DNA of 49,815 nt from Lingula anatina (Eukaryota > Brachiopoda > Lingulata > Lingulida > Lingulidae): contig NW_019775824.1 of NCBI RefSeq assembly GCF_001039355.2, positions 428,379-478,193 of the forward strand. Reading direction: 5' to 3'. Position numbers and translations under genes: made by a program. The notes beneath the pieces are model-generated. The model saw only the letters and a program-made list of their open reading frames with translations, did not search any database and was not told where the DNA came from. Positions 24,651 through 33,417 of this stretch are shown in pieces; positions within the stretch are counted from its first letter, which is position 1; each line of letters begins with the position of its first letter.

Positions 24651-25764
24651 GAATAAGTTGAAGAGTGCAAGGACAACCAGGCGTAGACACCTTCCAAGAA
24701 TTACTTAAAATTAATCTGTGACTTTGTGTTATAATGAGAATAACCATGAATAAATTACATAATAAATCTTACCGATTTAACATATAAGGTTGATAAATCA
24801 TTTTGCAATCTACATTAATGCATTGCTCTCTACGCCGAAGCATTTCATTGCAATTCAAATCCGCATACTCTCTACTAACATACGTGAAAGTTGCCACTGA
24901 TGCTGAAGGCAGTAGCACTGATACTGCTGGTTGTTGTCGGAATGGGACAAGAAGCTCTGACACCCGACCAGATTATCAAGGTTCTGATGAGTAAATCTCC
25001 TCCCTACTGGAAAGTGATGTTTGCTTTGGACAGCAGTGGTAGCATCAGCCTCGGGGAATGGTTGGATAGTAAATTATTGTGCAGGGTGAGATACCGTGAC
25101 TTTGGTGAAATACGCAACTCTAAGTTCGGCTCATTGTGTATTTAGAAATGGTAGCTACCTGGTATAATGTGGATTCTTCCTCTCCTGTTATTTTCTTTAC
25201 GCACTCACTACTGATATTAATTAGTCAAAACACATTTATATTATAATATGTGAAACAGAAGTAATTATTTAAATAACTGACCTTTATTTAGATTGTCGGT
25301 CGCACTGAAAACGAAGTGAATATGCTTCCCCAAGTGAAACGCACATCAAGCTTAAACACCCCTTTGCTGCTGGAGGGGGGGTTCATTCTTTAATCTGACT
25401 TTATTCAGAGAGTGTAAATTTTTATAACAGTGCTTTTTTATTCCAGATACCATATCTAACATACCAACGCTCCTTACCCATTCATAGCTGCCAATTGCTA
25501 ACATTAAAGGTGAAACTTATAACTAAATAACTGATATGAAGTAAAATAAATTTTGTTTTAGGACATCATAAGAATCATTAACAACACCCCTGATCCCATC
25601 AGTATAGACCCCCAAAAACACAAGCTTGGCCTGGTACGCTTCTCTGACACCGAGGTTACAAAGGTCATTCACAGACTGGGGACCATACTGCCATCTGATA
25701 TTGATACTTCTGCTACCCTGGTGTAGGTAAGGAAGACAATTTTGTAATTGTTGCTGTAAAATAC
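24651..25764 (+). repeat. Near-identical duplicate of 25799-26920 (left member)
   Basis: Matches 25799-26920 from GAATAAGTTGAAGAGTGCAA through VWA exon 1, intron 1, exon 2 and the start of intron 2, with roughly one to two differences per 100 bases by eye. The right member begins two bases after an N at 25797. Confidence 0.9.
24900..25737 (+). pseudogene. VWA-2a: partial VWA gene (exons 1-2 only, truncated)
   Basis: Exon 1 (24900-25085) encodes a signal peptide MLKAVALILLVVVGMGQ and the MIDAS DSSGS. Exon 2 starts at 25562. Relative to the intact copy at 26711-26882, exon 2 lacks seven bases (CGAAAGT) near its donor. As a result CTG GTG is followed directly by an in-frame TAG overlapping the donor GTAAGG. 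Exons 3-4 are absent because homology stops at about 25764, before the N at 25797. It is either a decayed tandem copy or a second allele placed next to the intact gene; I favour the allele explanation given the adjoining N. Confidence 0.7.
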
Positions 25765-25796
25765 GCTCTGTTAAGGGATCTTGGATATTAACGAAA

Positions 25797-25797
25797 N
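25797..25797. other. Assembly gap (single N)
   Basis: A single N separates two near-identical VWA 5' segments. Together with N at 29027, 38951 and 43736 it marks likely contig joins. Confidence 0.9.
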
Positions 25798-26047
25798 GGA
25801 ATAAGTTGAAGAGTGCAAGGACAACCAGGCGTAGACACCTTCCAAGAATTACTTAAAATTAATCTGTGACTTTGTGTTATAATGAGAATAACCATGAATA
25901 AATTACATAATAAATCTTACCGATTTAACATATAAGGTTGATAAATCATTTTGCAATCTACATTAATGCATTGCTCTCTACGCCGAAGCATTTCATTGCA
26001 ATTCAAATCCGCATACTCTCTACTAACATACGTGAAAGCTGCCACTG

Positions 26048-27840
26048 ATGCTGAAGGCAGTAGCACTGATACTGCTGGTTGTTGTCGGAATGGGACAAGA
26101 AGCTCTGACACCCGACCAGATTATCAAGGTTCTGATGAGTAAATCTCCTCCCTACTGGAAAGTGATGTTTGCTTTGGACCGCAGTGGTAGCATCAGCCTC
26201 GGGGAATGGTTGGATAGTAAATTATTGTGCAGGGTGAGATACCGTGACTTTGGTGAAATACGCAACTCTAAGTTCGGCTCATTGTGTATTTAGAAATGGT
26301 AGCTACCTGGTATAATGTGGATTCTTCCTCTCCTGTTATTTTCTTTACGCACTCACTACTGATATTAATTAGTCAAAACACATTTATATTATAATATGTG
26401 AAACAGAAGTAATTATTTAAATAACTGACCTTTATTTAGTTTGTCGGTCGCACTGAAAACGAAGTGAATATGCTTCCCCAAGTGAAACGCACATCAAGCT
26501 TAAACACCCCTTTGCTGCTCGAGGGGGGTTTCATTCCGTTAATCTGACTTTATTCAGAGAGTGTAAATTTTTATAACAGTGCTTTTTTATTCCAGATACC
26601 ATATCTAACATACCAACGCTCATTATCCCTTCATAGCTGCCAATTGCTAACATTAAAGGTGAAACTTATATCTAAATAACTGATATAAAGTAAAATAAAT
26701 TTTGTTTTAGGACATCATAAGAATCATTAACAACACCCCTGATCCCATCAGTATAGGCCCCCAAAAACACAAGCTTGGCCTGGTGCGCTTCTCTGACACC
26801 GAGGCGACAAAGGTCATCCACAAACTGGGGACCATACTGCCATCTGATATTGATACTTCTGCTACCCTGGTGTCGAAAGTAGGTAAGGAAGACAATTTTG
26901 TAATTGTTACTGTAAAATACATTACTGAATATCTCTCATCACGTGTACTGCAGTCACTGACACACAAACGCTAATTTTAATATACATACATACAAACATA
27001 CATTCATACATACAGAAATGCACACGTTCGGATACACGCGCACGCACCCCTACAGCTAAAAACGTGTGCATGCATTAATTTAAATACACTGTAACAAACG
27101 CAGTTTTTGTTTTTGTGCAAAGTATTAAGCATTAAGCATTATTAAGTATTAAGCATTTCAGAATTAAAATTCTCAAACCATGCAGTTTGGTATCAGTTAT
27201 TACATATTGTAAGAAAGAAAATGGATTACTTGAAAATTCAAAAAACAATAATATCAATAAGTCAATAAAATAGCTAACACAGTACGTATATTTCTGCTTT
27301 AGTGAAAATAAAAATAGCAACATTAAATGAAATTATTTATTTACGGAATTAGATAAGGTTCGTTAAAGCATCCTTCACCATATTCACAGGAAGTTTGACA
27401 CATCCAGCTAAAGGGTTGGAGTTGTGTGAAAAAGAGCTCGGTGTCGCTGGTAAACGTCTGGTCTTTATATTCACTGATGGAAAACATACGACCGGTGAGG
27501 TAAACCCTGTGGCCAAGGCAAAAACCATGAAGAAGAAAGGTTTGTACTTCAAGGCTAATTTTAAATTAACGGAATCTGTAAATATTTAAAGCGCGGCATA
27601 TCAATAAAACAGGAGTTAGTTCATTAAAATATAATTTTGCCTTTCTCTACATTCGTCTATTACATAAACTACTTTGTTATTTCAGGAATAATTATTTGTG
27701 TTGTTGCTGTTGGTCAGAAACTCTACATGAAGCAGATCTACGAGATGGCATCGTCAATTTTGCACAAGGGAACACCTAAGAAATGTGTTCTCAGAGTAGG
27801 TGCGGAACCTCCGTATGATCCATTAATCGACTTGTTCTGA
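26048..27840 (+). CDS. Secreted single-domain VWA protein, gene VWA-2 (220 aa)
   Basis: Exons 26048-26233, 26711-26882, 27390-27539 and 27686-27840 (TGA) join in frame to 663 nt, the same coding length as VWA-1. A 16-17-residue signal peptide is followed by ALTPDQIIKVLMSKSPPYWK. The VWA domain has MIDAS DRSGS, GLVRFSDTEATKV, the second motif FIFTDGKHTTGE and IIICVVAVGQ. The tail PPYDPLIDLF is longer than in VWA-1, while the segment after TDGKHT is shorter. Splice phases match VWA-1 (0,1,1). The MIDAS second residue is Arg where the near-identical copy at 24900 has Ser; that position is variable in VWA domains, so function is not obviously affected. It is a probable extracellular-matrix or adhesion protein with unknown ligand. 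The flanks match those of VWA-1, so the two arose by tandem duplication of the whole gene. Confidence 0.85.
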
Positions 27841-28825
27841 GACCTGCAGGGAGCGTTGCCATAGAAACAACTTTCCTTCAGCCAACCTGTTGCTTAATAT
27901 TACGGGATGTATTTAATCAGTTCCGTTCACTTTTGATGCATAAATTGGAACTGTGCATCACATGCTTTGGATTCAGTTTGACTGTATTGATGAAACTATG
28001 TGCTGACAAAAATTGACACGTTTATTTGAATGTCTTGATATCGACCAAAGCGGTTTCTTGGCCAATAGTTATGTAAGCATGTTTATTTATATTTCAATAA
28101 AAAAGGAGCTAAATTGTGATTTCCAGCACGTTAGGCCAATTATACATTTAGCAATGATCGTTGTTTACGGCAAGGTGGTGTGGTACTTCTCTCGATTGAA
28201 ATAGTACTGGGCTGCATTGTAACCAGTAACCACTGTAACCACTGTAACCAGTGTGAATAAACTATTTTAAGTGGATTTACGTGCATGGTCCAACATTATA
28301 TATCTACTGTATACAATTAAATAATTCTTAATGGGCATTGGAGGCCATCTTGAAAAAATTCTGACTCCTAATTTTTGATCTGCATTCAAAAGTCAAAGTC
28401 GAAATCCCGATTTACAAAATTGCCACTTCGGCGATACCCACACACACACATATATATTTTATACCACGTGGGTGCCGAAGAGGCGTGGTATTGCCCCTGT
28501 GTGTCTCACACTGACCCCACCCAATAGACTCGCGGGTGTACACGTATATAGCCTGAAGATCGATAAATTATCAGGACAGCTTTTGTCTTTTAAACTGCTT
28601 ACTATTTGTTGAAGTCTAAAGCACCGAAATTACCACCAACCCGTCTTGCCTATAAATAGTTATATGTGGCTGTTATATCAATTCACATAAACAACAAAGT
28701 GTTTGGCGTTTTCATTTGTATGACAAAAGAATTTTCAAATTAAATGTATTCTGAAGAATAATGAACGCTTCATCCCTTTGTGAACGAAAGAATATGAAAT
28801 AAGTTTTATGAAAAAAGATGAATTA
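26928..28825 (+). repeat. Near-identical duplicate of 29051-30918 (left member)
   Basis: Covers VWA-2 intron 2 to beyond the gene 3' flank and matches 29051-30918 closely. It includes the CATACATA runs, exon 3-4 homologs, the CACACA microsatellite and the flank ending GAATTA. The right member follows an N at 29027. Confidence 0.9.
28256..28261 (+). terminator. Candidate polyadenylation signal of VWA-2
   Basis: AATAAA in GTGTGAATAAACT, following a short GTAACCACT/GTAACCAGT tandem. An earlier AATAAA at 28096-28101 is an alternative. Both are retained in the copy near 30319. Confidence 0.4.
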
Positions 28826-29026
28826 CACACACTGGACAAAAGAAGTGTCACCCCTACTGAGCCAATACTATGGGGGAGATAAACGACTGTGGAATGATAT
28901 GCTCCTGGTATCATTTTATTAACATCAAATTTCACAAAAAATCACAAAATGAGAACAAAATATACATTCTACCAAAATATGTAGTTTCAAGTCCAAAATT
29001 AGTACTTAGTGGCATAGCCACGTGTC
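28826..29026. mobile_element. Tc1/mariner-like terminal segment, truncated by the gap
   Basis: The segment starts CACACACTGGACAAAAGAAG then TGTCACCCC, which resembles Tc1/mariner ends (CACTGGACAAAA). It begins directly after a TA (28824-28825). The duplicate locus reads GCTGAATTAGAATAATACC at 30910-30928 without the element, so the TA is the target site. The segment runs into N at 29027, so the other terminus and any transposase are unseen. Classification rests on TA targeting plus the terminal sequence only. Confidence 0.6.
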
Positions 29027-29027
29027 N
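29027..29027. other. Assembly gap (single N)
   Basis: Lies inside the Tc1/mariner-like segment, just before the second copy of the VWA-2 3' half. Confidence 0.9.
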
Positions 29028-29486
29028 TTTTTAATATCCTAGACCCCTTAAATATCGCTCATCACGTGTACTGAAGTCACTGGCACACAAACGCTAGTTT
29101 TAACATACATACATACATACATACAAGCATTCATACATACAGAAATGCACACGTTCGGATACACGCGCGCGCACCCCTACTGCTAAAAACGTGTGCATAC
29201 ATTAATTTACACACACTGTAACAAACGCAGTTTTTGTTTTTGTGCAAAGCATTAAGCATTTAATTCTCAAACCATGCAGTTTGGTACATGTATCAGTTAT
29301 TACATATTGTAAGAAAGAAAATGGATTACTTGAAAATTCAAAAAACAATATAAATAAGTCAATAAAATAGCTAACACAGTACGTATATTTATGCTTTAGT
29401 GAAAATAAAAATAGCAACATTAAATGAAATTATTTATTTACGGAATTAGATAAGGTTCGTTAAAGCATCCTTCACCATATTCACAG

Positions 29487-29885
29487 GAAGTTTGGCACAT
29501 CCAGCTAAAGGGTTGGAGTTGTGTGAAAAAGAGCTCGGTGTCGCTGGTAAACGTCTGGTCAAGGCAAAAGCCATGAAGAATAAAGGATTGTACTTCAAGG
29601 TTAATTTTAAATTTACGGAAACTGTGAACATTTAAAACGTGACATATCAATAAAACAGGAGGTATTTCATTAAAATATAATTTTGCCTTTATCTACATTC
29701 GTCTATTATATAAAAACTCTGTTATTTCAGGAATAATTATTTGTGTTGTTGCTGTTGGTCAGAAACTCTACATGAAGCAGATCTACGAGATGGCATCGTG
29801 GATTGTGCACAAGGGAACACCTAAGAAGTGTGTTCTCAGAGTAGGTGCAGAACCTCCGTATGATCCATTAATCGACTTGTTCTGA
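29487..29885 (+). pseudogene. VWA-2c: broken copy of VWA exons 3 and 4
   Basis: The exon 3 homolog 29487-29585 has an in-frame 51-base deletion relative to 27390-27539. It removes the 17 codons from FIFTDGKH to the Val-Ala before KAK, so the second MIDAS aspartate is lost. The donor following it has changed from GT to GA (AAAGGATTGTAC). The exon 4 homolog 29731-29885 remains open to TGA, with SIL changed to WIV. No exons 1-2 precede it. It cannot encode a normal VWA domain. It may be a defective allele of VWA-2 or a decayed tandem copy. Confidence 0.8.
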
Positions 29886-31213
29886 GACCTGCAGGGAGCG
29901 TTGCCATAGAAACAACTTTCCTTCAGCCAACCTGTTGCTTAATATTAAGGGATGTATTTAATCAGTTCCGTTCATTTTTGATGCATGCATAAATTGGAAC
30001 TGTGTATTACATGCTATGGATTCAGTTTGACTGTATTGATGAAACTATGTGCTGACAAAAATTGACACGTTTATTTGAATGTCATGATATCGGCCAAAGC
30101 GGTTTCTCTGCCAATAGTTATGTAAGCATGTTTATTTATATAATTTCAATAAAAAAGGAGCTAAGTACGGTCGTAAATTGTGATTTCCAGCACGTTAGGC
30201 CAATTATACATTTAGCAATGATCGTTGTTTACGGCAGGGTGGTGTGGTACTTCTCTCGATTGAAATAGTACTGGGCTGCATTGTAACCAGTAACCAGTAA
30301 CCACTGTAACCAGTGTGAATAAACTATTTGAAGTGGATTTACGTGCATGGTCCAACATTATATATCTACTGTATACAATTGAATAATTCTTAATGGGCAT
30401 TGCAGGCCATCTTAAAAAAATTCTGATTGCCTAGAATATGATCGAGTCAGTTTATATATATAGACTACTAATTTCTGATCTGCATTCAAAAGTCAAAGTC
30501 GAAATCCCGATTTACAAAATTGCCACTTCGGCGATACCCACACACACACACACACACACACATATTTTTTATACCACATGGGTTCCGAAGAGGCGTGGTA
30601 TTGCCCCTGTGTGTCTCACACTGACCCAACCCAATAGACTCGCGGGTGTACACGTATATAGCCTGAAGATCGATAAATTATCAGGACAGCTTTTGTCTTT
30701 TAAACTGCTTACTATTTATTGAAGTCTAAAGCACCGAAATTACCATCAACCCGTCTAGACTATAAATATGTGGCTGTTATATCAATTCACATAAACAACA
30801 AAATGTTTGGCGTTTTCATTTGTATGACAAAGAAATTTTAAAATTTAATGTATTCTGAAGAATGATGAATGTTTCAACGACAGAATATGAATATAGTTTT
30901 ATGAAAAAAGCTGAATTAGAATAATACCAGCTCCCTCACTCCAGTAAGCGCCGTGACAAAAGGTAAGACATGCATTTTTTGTTTCGTCTTATCGGCCTAA
31001 TTAGCTGACAGACATTTCATTTTATTATTATCGTTTTCAATATCTTATTGTTGATATCTAATATTGACATTTGGTCCGTCATTACTGCGAGTATTTCTTC
31101 GTCATATCGTCTGTTAATCGTAAACGGATTATAACTATACAGTATACCTACAACATATGTGTCAAGCGAAAGACACCTGACATCCTGCTTTGGAACACTT
31201 TAAAACGCGTCTT

Positions 31214-31215
<2 letters not shown>

Positions 31216-31288
<73 letters not shown>
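31216..31288 (+). repeat. (AT)n(GT)n compound microsatellite
   Basis: About 43 bases of AT followed by about 30 bases of GT. Confidence 0.95.
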
Positions 31289-31291
<3 letters not shown>

Positions 31292-31590
31292 TCCATAAAA
31301 CACCCTCGATGACGCTGCGGCTAGGCGGTGCATGAGGCTTGCTAATAAAAAATGGTGCAGTTTGGAGTAAAATCCGAACCCTGTGTTGTTTTCTCACATC
31401 TGATCTTGTCACGTCTCCAAATGAGTCATAGAACGGGCATGACTCCAAGGTTTAAGGTGGATTTATAGCCAAGTTGAGCCGATCTGTCTTGGTATGAACC
31501 TGATACGTTGAGCACATTTGGTAAGAAACTATTCTCTGACCACCAGGTGCGCTAGTAGTCTGTTATAAAAATGTTGTAAGCCCCACAGTG

Positions 31591-31593
<3 letters not shown>

Positions 31594-31627
<34 letters not shown>
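31594..31627 (+). repeat. Poly-T tract
   Basis: Uninterrupted run of more than 30 T. It is absent from the paralogous position near 45452 (TGTGATTTTGTGTAG). Confidence 0.9.
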
Positions 31628-31628
<1 letters not shown>

Positions 31629-31681
31629 TAGTATTTTAATGGGGATCTGATATAAGAGGGTAGTTGGAAACCAGAAGGGTC

Positions 31682-31745
31682 AACAAACCAGAAGGGCCAA
31701 CCTAACTTATTTGTGAATAAGTTAGGTTGGCCCTTCTGGTTTGTT
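31682..31745. repeat. Perfect 30-base inverted repeat (hairpin)
   Basis: AACAAACCAGAAGGGCCAAC..TTATT (31682-31711), loop TGTG, then its exact complement at 31716-31745. Additional AGAGGGTAGT/ACTACCCTCT arms flank it. The paralogous locus at about 45501-45534 keeps one arm and the loop only. Confidence 0.9.
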
Positions 31746-32012
31746 ACTACCCTCTCTCCTAGCAGTAAACGGTCTAATTTAGTTTTCCTCGTGTCTATGG
31801 CGTTATGCTCAAGCTGATGTCATTGAATATATGTATAATTTTGAATTGATGTCTTCTTGGAAGAAAAACCCCTAACAACAGAACCTGATACAGCCTTTGT
31901 AACAAGGAAATAGAATAAAGATGTCTAAAAATAAACACGAAGTTGAGTTTAAGATAACATATTGATGCAAATTTCAAACTTTAAGCTACAGAATCTATCC
32001 TTTTCAGCCGCC

Positions 32013-32133
32013 ATGGAACATTTTTTGGTGCTGGCAGTGGTAACAGGTAAGTATTTTGTCTCTCCATATTAGATAATTTAACTTAATATATGATACATGG
32101 TATTGAAATACATGTATATACATGTATGTAATA

Positions 32134-32164
<31 letters not shown>

Positions 32165-33371
32165 TGCGTTAAAGAAATACACAAGCATAACATACCGCAC
32201 CGTACTCAGTAGGTAAGACAGGTGTCATAAGTAACGACTAACGACTGACTTTTTCATTCGTTTTTTTTCTGTCTTGCAAATTGTCAAAGCCTCCGCTCAG
32301 ATTTTTATTTTTAATCCTCGTTCTTCCCATAGCCTTTATCCTGCCGACTTCCCAAGCCGTGTTCGACTGTTCCGGGAAGATGGACTACTTCTACAAAGAC
32401 GATGTCAGCTGTACCAAATACTACGAGTGTCGCTACGGGCAGCTGGCGGGGACGTACTCCTGCTCACTGGGGTATTTCTTCTCTCAGGATAGTGTGGGTT
32501 GCATTCCGGCCACCAGGCTAATAGAGGACGGGGTGTGTACCCTTCACGGTGGGTGTATATAGACAGTCTTCCTGTAACCTTGAATTTGACCTTTGACCTT
32601 CTTTTTACTATGAACTGAAGTTTGCAAATTTTCCGTCCCTAATATATCTAAAACTGGCAGAGATATGCCCATAATTACTATAGAACCTGAATGGAATTCA
32701 AAAATTGACAGTCTTCCTGCAAACTTGAATTTGACCTTTGGCCGACTTTTCACTTTACAAATTTTCAGGCACTTATATTTACCATTGAACTTGGATGGGA
32801 AGTCTTATATTCACAATCTTACTGCAACCTTGCATTTGACCTTTTACTTTTCGGCATGATTATGTTATAAATTGTAATTTTTTACAAAAAATTAGAACTC
32901 TTGTTCACTGCATTTTGTAGAGCTTGTCAATTGTTTATATAAAAGGTTCAAAAGTTTGGAGAAACACACGATCTTCTACAATCTTATGCAATTAACTATA
33001 AATTTATACCGTACCTAGATTAATTCACCCATACTAGACCTGCGTATAAATTCACCGCACCTATTTTACAGGATACCGTGCTGGCATGGCGCCCGAAGGA
33101 CCTTTCATCTGTCCGCGAGCTGGCATGTTTGCTGTAGCCAAGAACTGCTCCCTGTATAACTTCTGTAGCCGCGCGGACGTGGAGGGGAAAACTCTGCAGT
33201 GTCCTGAACAGTTCTTCTTCAACGAGACCATGGGATCTTGTCGCTGGCGAGGCCACTTTAAAGACTGCCTAAGAGATGGGACTCGGATCACGTCAACACC
33301 ACCTCCAAGTTAGTGAACAGAACTGGATTATTTTCCATACATTTCCTGTTTATATGTTTACAGACGTTGTA

Positions 33372-33417
<46 letters not shown>

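Larger units (their letters stand above)
31408..32012 (+). other. 5' flank of the CBM14-ZP gene, shared with 45275-45821
   Basis: Homology to the second array begins at GTCACGTCTCCAAA. The sequence just before the start codon reads CTATCCTTTTCAG then CCGCCATGG, an acceptor-like tract joined to a strong Kozak context. An upstream non-coding exon is therefore likely. No clear TATA box was assigned. Confidence 0.5.

Noticed and set aside
31216-31288. AT/GT array as a CRISPR or regulatory repeat
   Set aside because: Simple dinucleotide repeat without spacers.
32274-32562. Start of the CBM14 gene inside exon 2 (upstream non-ATG frame)
   Set aside because: The ATG at 32013 in a GCCGCCATGG context with a phase-1 splice gives a proper signal peptide, and the same arrangement is conserved at 45822.
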